64,000 bases of DNA from Roseomonas sp. (GTDB taxonomy: Bacteria > Pseudomonadota > Alphaproteobacteria > Acetobacterales > Acetobacteraceae). Numbering within the stretch: position 1 is the first letter of the stretch; each line of letters opens with the position of its first letter. The DNA lies in the NCBI GenBank assembly GCA_031180725.1, contig JAPSLO010000002.1, positions 496,001 to 560,000 on the forward strand, written 5' to 3'. This document shows, piece after piece, positions 25,024 to 32,671 of the stretch. The notes under the pieces were generated by a model. It ran no database searches and had not been told where the DNA came from. It saw only the letters and a program-made list of their open reading frames with translations. Both the position numbers and the translations under genes were made by a program.

Positions 25024-25311
25024 ATGAGCATTACTGAACTGACCCATGACGAAATTGACGCCGTGACCGGCGGCCTGCGCATCCGCATCGTCGGCGTTGG
25101 CGGCGGCAATGGCGGCAATGGCGGCAATGGCGGCAACGGCGGCCGCGGCGGTGACGGTGTCGGCGCAGTCGCAGGCAACACCGACGGCTTCAACCTCGGC
25201 CAAGTCAATGTTGCCAAGGGCTTCGGCAAGGGTGGCGACGGCGGTGCGGGCGGCGGCGGTGGCGCTGGCGGAGCCGGCGGCGACAACAACGACGGCATCG
25301 ACGTGTTCTGA
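25024..25311 (+). CDS. Double-glycine-leader glycine-rich secreted peptide 1
   Basis: A 95-residue precursor. Residues 1-17, MSITELTHDEIDAVTGG, are a textbook double-glycine leader (LTxxEIDAVxGG) cut by C39-peptidase ABC exporters. The predicted mature 78 residues begin LRIRIVGVGGGNGGNGGNGG, continue with further GGx repeats, and end NNDGIDVF. No Cys is present, so this is not a disulfide or lanthipeptide-type bacteriocin. ATG 25024 has AAGGAAG upstream; the track's longer start is not used. It is followed after 53 bp by a paralogue, then by the HlyD and C39-ABC genes that presumably export it. Biological activity is unknown: bacteriocin, matrix or ice/surface-binding peptide are all possible. 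Confidence 0.9.
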   Translation: MSITELTHDEIDAVTGGLRIRIVGVGGGNGGNGGNGGNGGRGGDGVGAVAGNTDGFNLGQVNVAKGFGKGGDGGAGGGGGAGGAGGDNNDGIDVF

Positions 25312-25364
25312 CGGACTGTCCGGTGACCAAGCACCAGGACAGTGAACATTAGGGAGAGACGGAC

Positions 25365-25655
25365 ATGACCATCACCACTCTGACCGAACTCGAAATCGAC
25401 GCCGTGACCGGCGGCTGGGCGCGCATCCGCGTCGTCGGTGTAGGCGGCGGCAACGGCGGCAACGGCGGCAATGGCGGCAATGGCGGCCGCGGCGGTGACG
25501 GCTACGGTGCGATCGCCGGCAATTCCGGCGGCAAGAACGTGCTGCAGGCCAACTTCGCGGCCGGCGTTGGCGTCGGTGGCGACGGTGGCGCTGGCGGCCC
25601 GGGCGGCAACGGCGGCGCGGGCGGCAACGGCAACGACGGTATCGACATCGCCTGA
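25365..25655 (+). CDS. Double-glycine-leader glycine-rich secreted peptide 2
   Basis: A 96-residue paralogue of the preceding peptide. The leader MTITTLTELEIDAVTGG differs at a few positions but keeps EIDAVTGG. The mature part begins WARIRVVGVGGGNGGNGGNG and ends GNGNDGIDIA. The RIR[IV]VGVGGGNGG...GGRGGDG block and the C-terminal NDGID[VI] are the conserved parts; the middle (about 45-70) has diverged. ATG 25365 follows AGGGAGAGACGGAC. It lies 65 bp before the HlyD gene in the same orientation, so one transcript probably makes both substrates and their exporter. Confidence 0.9.
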   Translation: MTITTLTELEIDAVTGGWARIRVVGVGGGNGGNGGNGGNGGRGGDGYGAIAGNSGGKNVLQANFAAGVGVGGDGGAGGPGGNGGAGGNGNDGIDIA

Positions 25656-25720
25656 GCCAGACGGCGGCGCGGCGGTTCCCCGCCGCGCCGTCACGCCTCG
25701 CCTAACCCGGAGCCAGCTCG

Positions 25721-26980
25721 ATGAGCGTGCCGACGCGCCAGCTCTTCCGCCAGGAGGTCATCGAGTTCCAGCAGCAGGACCGGCAATGGGGCCGCGTCGT
25801 GCCGTTGCAGCCCTTGCCGATGCGGCTGATGGTCTGGTTCGTCACCGCCTGCGTGGTTGCCGTGGTGGCCTTCCTCTTCCTCGCGGAGTACGCCCGCAAG
25901 GAGACGGTGAACGGCTTTGTGTCGCCCACCTCGGGCACCGCACGCGTTGTCGCCGCGCGGCCTGGCATCATCAGTGCCGTACATGTCCGCCAGGGCGACA
26001 TCGTCGCCGAAGGCCAGCCCCTCCTCACCGTCAGTGCCACGCAGGTCTCGGCCAGCGGAGAGGACGTGGACGCCGCAATCCTGGGAACGCTCTCCCGCCA
26101 ACGCGACTTCCTCGAGCGTCAGCTCGCCGCCGAGGAGCGCCGCGCCGCAACCGAGGAGGATCGGCTGCGCGCGCAGATGCGCGGGCTCTCCAGCGAGATC
26201 ACCCTCCTCGAGACGCAGCTCAGGCTGCAGCGCGAACGCATCGCCGTGGTGGAGCGCCTGGTCGCCTCCGCGGCGCGGCTCGCCCCACAAGGCTGGGTCA
26301 GCGAGATCGAGCACCGGCGGCGCGAGGAGGCGCTGCTTGAGCAGAGGCTCGGTCTCAGCTCGCTCGATCAGCAGCTTGTTGCACGCCGCAGCGCGCTCGA
26401 CGAGGCGCGTTTCGCCCTCGAGCAACTCCCGGCCGTCACGGCGGAGCGGCTGCAGGGCCTCCGCAACCAGCTCGCCGAGAACGACCAGCGCCGCGCGGAG
26501 GTGGACGGCCGGCGCGCCTACATCCTGCGTGCCCCTGTCGCCGGCCGTGTCGCGCTGCTGCATGCCGTACCCGGCCAGCCCGCCGACACGCGCCATGCCC
26601 AGGTGCAGATCGTGCCCGAAAACGACACGCTGCAGGTCGAGCTGCTGATCCCCGCGCGCGCCATCGGCTTCGTCGCCGAGGGGCAGGAGGTGCGGATTCT
26701 CTACGACGCCTTTCCATACCAGCATTTTGGCGCCCATCGGGGGCGCATCATGCGCGTATCCCAGACCATGCTGGCCGCCTCGGAAACGGCAGGCCCGCTC
26801 ACCCTGCCGGGTCCGGCCTACCGCGCCGTGGCGGCGATCGAGCGGCCCTGGATCGAGGCGCATGGCAGCCGCGTGCCGCTGCAGCCCGACATGCTGCTAC
26901 GGGCCGACATCATCCTGGAAAGGCGTACCCTGATGGACTGGATCCTGGAGCCGCTTCGTAGCGCGCGGCTTGCCGGATGA
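25721..26980 (+). CDS. HlyD-family periplasmic adaptor (CvaA/RaxA-like)
   Basis: Membrane-fusion protein of a type I secretion system, 419 residues. A cytoplasmic N-terminus (LFRQEVIEFQQQDRQWGRVV) precedes one membrane helix (about 34-56, MRLMVWFVTACVVAVVAFLF). The first lipoyl half follows (GTARVVAARPGIISAVHVRQ), then a long coiled coil (about 120-265), the second lipoyl half (ILRAPVAGRVALLHAVPGQP) and a beta-barrel domain. The layout matches the CvaA/RaxA group that partners C39-peptidase ABC exporters. It overlaps the ABC gene by ATGA. No TolC-type outer-membrane gene is in the window, so a shared one must be used. Confidence 0.95.
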   Translation: MSVPTRQLFRQEVIEFQQQDRQWGRVVPLQPLPMRLMVWFVTACVVAVVAFLFLAEYARKETVNGFVSPTSGTARVVAARPGIISAVHVRQGDIVAEGQPLLTVSATQVSASGEDVDAAILGTLSRQRDFLERQLAAEERRAATEEDRLRAQMRGLSSEITLLETQLRLQRERIAVVERLVASAARLAPQGWVSEIEHRRREEALLEQRLGLSSLDQQLVARRSALDEARFALEQLPAVTAERLQGLRNQLAENDQRRAEVDGRRAYILRAPVAGRVALLHAVPGQPADTRHAQVQIVPENDTLQVELLIPARAIGFVAEGQEVRILYDAFPYQHFGAHRGRIMRVSQTMLAASETAGPLTLPGPAYRAVAAIERPWIEAHGSRVPLQPDMLLRADIILERRTLMDWILEPLRSARLAG

Positions 26981-29067
26981 TCGAGGGGCTGCTCGACTTC
27001 CGCGGTCGGCGGCGCCTGCCGAACGTGCTGCAGACCGAGGCCGCGGAATGCGGTCTCGCCTGCCTCGCGATGGTCGCCGCATTTCACGGCTTCCGCACCG
27101 ACCTCAACACGCTCCGCAGGCGCCACCCGGTGTCGCTGAAAGGCGTAACGCTTAGGGGCCTGATGCAGATCGCGGGGCAGATGCAGCTCGCCTGCCGCCC
27201 CCTGCGCTTCGATCTGGACTCGATCGGGCAATTGCGGATACCCGCGATCCTGCATTGGGACATGAACCATTTCGTGGTGCTGCGCTCTGTAAGCGCAAAG
27301 GGAATCGTCGTGCACGACCCGGCGGTCGGCGTGCGCCGATACTCCCTCGCCGAGGCCTCTCGCCACCTGACCGGTGTCGCGCTCGAGCTCTCCCCTGCGG
27401 AGGGGTTCACGGCACGCGACGAGCGGCAACGCCTCCCCCTGCGGCTGTTCTTCGGTCAGTTGAGCGGGCTCGGCACGCCGCTCGCCCAGGTGTTCGTCCT
27501 CTCGGCGATCCTCGAGGTGCTGGTGATCGCCGCCCCCTTCTACATGCAGCTCACCGTGGACGAGGTGGTGGCGCGCGGCGACAACGACCTCATGCTCGCG
27601 CTTGCACTCGGCTTCGGGCTGCTGACCGCGATCACCGTCGCCACGGTTGCGCTGCGTGGCCACATTGCGCTCGTGCTGCAGAACGCGCTGCATTTCCAAA
27701 TCGGCGCGCGGCTGTTCCACCACCTGCTGCGCCTGCCCATGGCCTATTTCGAGAAGCGGCATATCGGGGACGTGCTCTCGCGCTTCAACTCGATCGAGCC
27801 GATCCGCAGCGTGATGGCCGAGGGCATGATCCTGGCCGCCATCGACGGGATCATGGCGCTGGCGACGCTCACCATGATCTTCGTCTACGGCCCCAGCCTT
27901 GCCGCCATCGTGCTGGTGGCGCTGGCGCTCTATCTGCTTCTGCGGATTGTGATGTACCACCGGTTCCGCGAACTCAACGAGCAGGCCATCCAGGCGCAGG
28001 CGCTTGAGAGCTCGAACTTCATCGAGACCGCGCGCGCCATGCAGACCATCAAGCTGTTCAACCGCGAAGGCGACCGCGAGGGGCAGTGGCTGAACCGCCA
28101 CGCCGATACGGTGAACGCCCAGGTGCGGCTCGGCCGTGCGGGCATCCTGTTCCGCACGGCCAACATGGCGCTCTTCGGGTTCGAGAACATCGTCACCGTC
28201 TACCTGGCGGCGCAGCTGGTGCTGGCCAACGACATGACGGTGGGCATGGTCTTCGCCTTCATGGCCTATAAGGCGAACTTCATAGCCAAGTCCACGGCGC
28301 TGGTAGAGAAGGCGCTGGAGTTCCGCCTGCTCGAGCTTCACCTTGAGCGGCTGGCCGACATCGCGCTGACCGCGCGCGAGCCGGGCCATGACCGGCCGAC
28401 CCAGGGCGCCACGACGATCCGCGGCGGACTCGAGCTGCGCAATGTCAGCTTCCGCTACGCGGAGACGGAGCGCTTCGTGCTGCAGGACGTGAACCTGAAG
28501 GTGGAGCCGGGGCAGTTCGTCAACGTCATGGGCCCGTCGGGTGGCGGCAAGACGACGCTGATGAAGATCATGCTCGGCCTGCTGGAGCCGACCAGCGGAG
28601 AGGTGTTGGTGGACGGCATCCCGCTGCGCGCGATCGGCGTGCGCGCCTATCGCGAGCAGGTCGCCGCGGTGATGCAGGACGATCAGCTGCTGTCCGGCTC
28701 CATCGCGGACAACATCTCCTTCTTCGACCCGCATTTCAACGAGGAGCGCATGATCATGTGCGCGCGCATGGCCGGCGTGCATGATGAGATCGTGGCCATG
28801 CCCATGGGCTACAACAGCCTGGTCGGCGACATGGGCAGTTCGCTCTCCGGTGGGCAGAAGCAGCGCGTGCTGCTGGCGCGCGCGCTCTACAAGTCGCCCA
28901 AGATCCTCTTTCTCGACGAGGGTACCGCGCATCTCGACCTGGAGAGCGAGCGCGCGATCAACGAGCGGCTGCGCCGTCTCGCCATCACCCGCATCAGCAT
29001 CGCCCATCGTCCGCAGATGATGAGCGGCGCGGATGCCGTGCTGCGCATCGGCGCGCGGCCGGCCTGA
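26977..29067 (+). CDS. C39-peptidase ABC exporter (CvaB/RaxB-like)
   Basis: Bifunctional exporter of 696 residues that cleaves double-glycine leaders and transports the mature peptide. The N-terminal C39 peptidase (about 10-130) keeps all catalytic residues: Cys25 in ECGLACLAMVAAFHG, His98 in DMNHFVVL, Asp114 in VHDPAVG. A six-helix membrane domain follows (about 165-440). The nucleotide-binding domain has Walker A GPSGGGKTT, signature LSGGQKQR, Walker B ILFLDEGTAHLD and the H-loop ISIAHRP. DEGTAHLD in place of the common DEATSALD is typical of this subfamily. It is the last gene of the peptide operon. Substrates are very probably the two adjacent peptides; the 703-residue protein may also use it. 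Confidence 0.96.
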   Translation: MIEGLLDFRGRRRLPNVLQTEAAECGLACLAMVAAFHGFRTDLNTLRRRHPVSLKGVTLRGLMQIAGQMQLACRPLRFDLDSIGQLRIPAILHWDMNHFVVLRSVSAKGIVVHDPAVGVRRYSLAEASRHLTGVALELSPAEGFTARDERQRLPLRLFFGQLSGLGTPLAQVFVLSAILEVLVIAAPFYMQLTVDEVVARGDNDLMLALALGFGLLTAITVATVALRGHIALVLQNALHFQIGARLFHHLLRLPMAYFEKRHIGDVLSRFNSIEPIRSVMAEGMILAAIDGIMALATLTMIFVYGPSLAAIVLVALALYLLLRIVMYHRFRELNEQAIQAQALESSNFIETARAMQTIKLFNREGDREGQWLNRHADTVNAQVRLGRAGILFRTANMALFGFENIVTVYLAAQLVLANDMTVGMVFAFMAYKANFIAKSTALVEKALEFRLLELHLERLADIALTAREPGHDRPTQGATTIRGGLELRNVSFRYAETERFVLQDVNLKVEPGQFVNVMGPSGGGKTTLMKIMLGLLEPTSGEVLVDGIPLRAIGVRAYREQVAAVMQDDQLLSGSIADNISFFDPHFNEERMIMCARMAGVHDEIVAMPMGYNSLVGDMGSSLSGGQKQRVLLARALYKSPKILFLDEGTAHLDLESERAINERLRRLAITRISIAHRPQMMSGADAVLRIGARPA

Positions 29068-29113
29068 CCTGCGCGTGCCGGCCGTGCGCCGGGGCTGACC
29101 AAGGTCGGCGGCC

Positions 29114-30133
29114 TTATCGCCCGGCGCCGTTCCCGCCGAGGCGCGCCGCGACCTCCTGCGCCGCTCCGAAGCGGGTCCAGCCAGGCACCTGCGCGGCCAG
29201 GTTCACCTCCAGCCACTTGGCGTGGCGCGGTGGGCGCTGGAACTCCTCGAAGCGGGTGAAGAAGGCCTCCACGAAGCGCGACACCTTGCGGTGCCGTTCC
29301 GTGCCCGGTGCCCAGGCATAGACTGCCATCACCGCGCCGACCGCCAGCGTCTCCACCGCTGTTCCGGCTGGAATCAGGTTCGGATAGCGCTCAGCCCGCA
29401 GCCGCGAGGGCAGGTAGGTGTCGAGCAGCGCAGGCGTCAGCGGCACCTCGAGGAAACGCAGCCCGCTGTCCGGCGGGATGGTGGCGAAGATGCGGGCCGG
29501 CTGCCCGGCGACGAAGGCCATGGCCGCGATCTCGCCGCGGCGCAGCCGCTCCAGCGCGAGGTCTTGCGGGTCGTTCGTGGTCTCCACGCGCAGCCCGAGC
29601 CCTTCGAAGACGAGGGAGGCGGTCATTGCCGTGCCGCTCGCCCGCAGGTCCACGTTCACGCGCTGCCCGGCCAGGTCCTCGACGCGGGCGATGCCGGGGC
29701 GGGCCAGCAGGTGGAACTCCTCGTCGTAGAGCTTGGCGATGTAGTGGACCAGTTGCGTCACGCCCGGGAACAGGCGCTGGCGCTGCGCGAAGGCCAGCAC
29801 GTCGGATTGCACGATGCCGATGTCCACGCCGCGCAGGTACATGATGTCGGCGATGTTCTGCACCGAGCCGCGTCCGATGATCGGCAGCACGCGCAGCTCG
29901 TCCCCGCTGTCCAGAACGGAGGCGAGGTCGGCGGCGATGCGCACATAGGTGCCGTCCACGCCGCCCGAGATCACGCCGACGGTGCCGGCATTCGCCCGCT
30001 GCGCCATCGCGCTGAGGGTGGCGGCCGAGGGCATGCCCCCGCCCTGCGCCAGGGCGCGCGATGCACCGGTGACCAGCGCCGCGGCCCCGGCGCCCAGGAT
30101 CAGGCCCCGGCGGCCGTGCTCCGATCGCGTCAT
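29114..30133 (-). CDS. TAXI-family TRAP transporter solute-binding protein
   Basis: Periplasmic binding protein of 339 residues. A Tat-like signal (HGRRGLILGAGAAALVTGAS, cleaved near RALAQ) precedes the TAXI fold, with NAGTVGVISGGVDGTYVRIA, IADIMYLRGVDIGIVQSDVL, VNVDLRASGTAMTASLVFEG and AVGAVMAVYAW. ATG 30133 was chosen because it overlaps the upstream gene's stop (ATGA) and begins right before the signal peptide. The DctQM-like membrane subunits that TAXI proteins normally serve are absent here. Coupling to a repeat-rich anchored protein is unusual. Confidence 0.9.
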   Translation of the reverse strand: MTRSEHGRRGLILGAGAAALVTGASRALAQGGGMPSAATLSAMAQRANAGTVGVISGGVDGTYVRIAADLASVLDSGDELRVLPIIGRGSVQNIADIMYLRGVDIGIVQSDVLAFAQRQRLFPGVTQLVHYIAKLYDEEFHLLARPGIARVEDLAGQRVNVDLRASGTAMTASLVFEGLGLRVETTNDPQDLALERLRRGEIAAMAFVAGQPARIFATIPPDSGLRFLEVPLTPALLDTYLPSRLRAERYPNLIPAGTAVETLAVGAVMAVYAWAPGTERHRKVSRFVEAFFTRFEEFQRPPRHAKWLEVNLAAQVPGWTRFGAAQEVAARLGGNGAGR

Positions 30134-32358
30134 CGTCCTCCTCCCGGCAGTGCACGCAGCAGCGGCTCCGCCTCCTGCTCGCCGAGCGCCTGGGCGCGCC
30201 GGTACCAAGCTGCGGCGGTCTCGGGGTCGGGGCGGAGCCCGCGGGCACCGAGCTGCGCCATGGCCGCCGGGTCATAGGTGCGCCCGAGGGCAAGTGCTGC
30301 CGCACCGCTACCCGCCGCGGCAGCGCGCTCGTAGAGCAGCCGCGCCGCCGAGATGTCCCCGATCGCCAGCATCTGGTCGCCGCGGCGCGTCAACGCCGCA
30401 ATCATCGCGGGCGCCATCTGCACGGTCGGCGGCGCGGCGCGCGTGGCAGCCGGCGTGGACTGCCTGGCGTCTGGCGGCGGGGCCATGGGGCGGGGCAAGG
30501 CGGCGGCGAGGCTTCCGGCGGGCGGCGCGGCGGGCGGCCGCGGTAGCACGACCGGCGGTGGAGGCAGCCGCATCGCCTCGATGACGCGTGGCGGCTCCGC
30601 GTCGGGTGGACGCGGCAGTGCCGGGGGGAGCCGAGGTCCGGCGGGGACTTCCGCCGCTGTCCCTGGCGGATCACCGACAGAAGTCGGCGCGGCCGGCGCC
30701 GGTTCGGCGCGGAGCGTCCGGGGCTCAGGACTGGCGACGGCCTCGGTTTCGGCCAGCGGCGCCTCTACCGGGGCGGCCGGCACCGGTTCGGCGCGGAGCG
30801 TCCGGGGCTCAGGACTGGCGACGGCCTCGGCTTCGGCCAGCGGCGCCTCTACCGGGGCGGCCGGCATCGGTTCGGCGCGGAGCGTCCAGGGCTCCGGCGC
30901 GGCGACGGCCTCGGTTTCGGCCAGCGGCGCCTCTACCGGGGCGGCCGGCATCGGTTCGGCGCGGAGCGTCCAAGGCTCAGGACCGGCGACGGCCTCGGCT
31001 TCGGGCAGCGGCGCCTCTACCGGGGCGGCCGGCATCGGTTCGGCGCGGAGCGTCCAAGGCTCAGGACCGGCGACGGCCTCGGCTTCGGGCAGCGGCACCT
31101 CCGCGGCGGCGGTCGGTGTCGGTTCCGTGCGGAGTGTCCAGGGCTCCGGCGCGGCGACGGCCTCGGTTTCGGGCAGCGGCATCTCCACTGCGGCGGCCGG
31201 CATCGGTTCGGCGCGGAGCGTCCAGGGCTCCGGCGCGGCGACGGCCTCGGTTTCGGGCAGCGGCATCTCCACTGCGGCGGCCGGTGTCGGTTCCGTGCGG
31301 AGCGTCCAGGGCTCGGAACCAGCAAAGGTATCAGGCTCGGGCGGCGGGGTATCGGCAGGGGGGGACTCGGCCCGGGCGACGGCCGAACGGGCAACCTCCG
31401 GGAGTTCCCTGTCCATCGTCACGTCCGGCTCGGACACAATCATGCCGAGGCCGATTACGGCCGGCGGCGCAGGCGGTGCCGCGGCGTCTTCGTCCTTCAG
31501 GCCGGGGTCGAGCCGCGGGGGCGCCGCGGCAAGCTTGAGGTCGCGCTCGCCCGGCATCGGTCCCGCGGCCAGGGGTGGGCCTGCCCGGTCCGGGAACGCG
31601 GCGGCGAGGCGCGGGGCCGCTTCGGCTGGCCCATTGGGAGCGGTTGGCGGAGCACCCGGCCGTTGCCCCGATCCGACAGTGACAGCAAGCAGTGCGGCAG
31701 CGCCGACACCTACACCGGCCAGGACTCCGGCCCAGGTTCCGGTCCGGATGGGCTGCCGCTCCGGGCGCGCGGCATCGCTCGGAGGCGCCGCCGGGGCGGC
31801 AGGGCACCTGGCAAGGTCCAGCAGCGCAGTCACTACCCGCCGCATCCAGTGCTCGTCGGACACGCGCCGGGCTGCCGGCCACTGCCCCAGCGCGTGCTCC
31901 AGCGCGCGTCCGAGGCGGTCCGCCCGGTTCGGGGCAAGACGCAGATGGAGGATCGGAATCGCCTCGCGCTCTGCCGCATCGAGGGCAGACTTCAGGCAGA
32001 GGCGGAGGCGTTCCTCGGCGTCGGGGGTCGCCGAGGGTTCGAATTCGAGCAGCACGATCCCGAAACCCGGATGCAGCAGCACGGCAGAGATGTGGGCCAG
32101 CTTCTGGCCCGGGCGCACCGGCGGCAGGATGCAGTCCGGGATCACCGTCCAGCCGGCGGGCAGCCCGGCCGCGGCCCGCAGCAGCGGATCCGCGAAGGTT
32201 GCATAGCCGAGCCTGGTCAGCATTTCCGGGTCGGCTGGCGCCAGGGTGCGACGCTGTGTCTCAGGGCCCATGCGAAGCTGCCCTCCCAATAGGACGTCCC
32301 AGTGGGGCGCCCCGCCCGCCCTGCTAGACTGCGGGAACTGTGCGCCAATCGTCGCCAT
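30130..32358 (-). CDS. Membrane-anchored repeat protein with C-terminal Sel1/TPR-like domain
   Basis: A 742-residue protein of unrecognised family. An N-terminal soluble domain (about 15-195; LAHISAVLLHPGFGIVLLEF is its most structured-looking segment) is followed by one membrane helix (about 210-232, TWAGVLAGVGVGAAALLAVT). Then comes a Pro/Ala/Glu-rich spacer containing seven full and one partial 28-residue repeats (EPWTLRAEPMPAAPVEAPLP type). The C-terminus has a Sel1-like pair (QMLAIGDISAARLLYERAAA, and DPETAAAWYRRAQALGEQEA). The repeats probably form an extended periplasmic spacer. No clear ribosome binding site precedes ATG 32358; Met30 (32271) is an alternative. It is coupled to the TAXI gene by ATGA. 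Confidence 0.8.
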   Translation of the reverse strand: MATIGAQFPQSSRAGGAPHWDVLLGGQLRMGPETQRRTLAPADPEMLTRLGYATFADPLLRAAAGLPAGWTVIPDCILPPVRPGQKLAHISAVLLHPGFGIVLLEFEPSATPDAEERLRLCLKSALDAAEREAIPILHLRLAPNRADRLGRALEHALGQWPAARRVSDEHWMRRVVTALLDLARCPAAPAAPPSDAARPERQPIRTGTWAGVLAGVGVGAAALLAVTVGSGQRPGAPPTAPNGPAEAAPRLAAAFPDRAGPPLAAGPMPGERDLKLAAAPPRLDPGLKDEDAAAPPAPPAVIGLGMIVSEPDVTMDRELPEVARSAVARAESPPADTPPPEPDTFAGSEPWTLRTEPTPAAAVEMPLPETEAVAAPEPWTLRAEPMPAAAVEMPLPETEAVAAPEPWTLRTEPTPTAAAEVPLPEAEAVAGPEPWTLRAEPMPAAPVEAPLPEAEAVAGPEPWTLRAEPMPAAPVEAPLAETEAVAAPEPWTLRAEPMPAAPVEAPLAEAEAVASPEPRTLRAEPVPAAPVEAPLAETEAVASPEPRTLRAEPAPAAPTSVGDPPGTAAEVPAGPRLPPALPRPPDAEPPRVIEAMRLPPPPVVLPRPPAAPPAGSLAAALPRPMAPPPDARQSTPAATRAAPPTVQMAPAMIAALTRRGDQMLAIGDISAARLLYERAAAAGSGAAALALGRTYDPAAMAQLGARGLRPDPETAAAWYRRAQALGEQEAEPLLRALPGGGR
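30690..31314 (-). repeat. 84-bp tandem repeat array inside the anchored protein gene
   Basis: Seven full units of exactly 84 bp (from 31314 down to 30727) and a partial eighth encode the 28-residue repeat EPWTLRxEPxPxAxxEx. Units differ by a handful of substitutions and keep frame, so copy number can change without frameshift. Neighbouring units are more alike than distant ones. Confidence 0.92.
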
Positions 32359-32602
32359 ATTGTATGCCGTATAGCGTTCACACCGCCGTCATACGGCCAG
32401 CCAGGCGTCGTGACCGGCCGCGCCGTCCGCGCGTCGGCCTGAGCCTAAAAGCCGTCTGGGAACACCAGACGTATCGGCTCCGCGGGCCTCTTCCATTCCC
32501 GCAGCATTGTCGGACTTGCCGATGTAACCAGCATCGGCGGCGTTCATGAGGCTGGACACGGAAGACTGGCGGCCAGACGAGGTTGTGCGACGGTAAGCGC
32601 CA

Positions 32603-32671
32603 AGCCGGCGCGGATCGCCCGCGCAGCAGGTTTCCGCCCGCCTGACGAAAGTGCTTGAATCCGCGCCGGCT
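32603..32671 (-). repeat. Inverted repeat at the 3' end of the siderophore operon
   Basis: AGCCGGCGCGGAT ... ATCCGCGCCGGCT, perfect 13-bp arms separated by 43 nt, ends at the MFS stop codon. It may form a long 3' hairpin protecting or terminating the operon mRNA. The rest of the 312-bp gap (32359-32670) has no gene. Confidence 0.55.

Noticed and set aside
25024-25655. Microcin B17-like azole peptides
   Set aside because: Cores lack Cys and have almost no Ser, and no cyclodehydratase genes are present.
30690-31314. Possible CRISPR array
   Set aside because: Units are contiguous 84-bp coding repeats in one frame with no unique spacers and no cas genes.
30353-32206. 617-residue plus-strand Gly/Ser-rich ORF
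   Set aside because: Antisense of the 84-bp tandem repeats; the minus strand has a membrane helix, a Sel1-like end and coupling to the TAXI gene.
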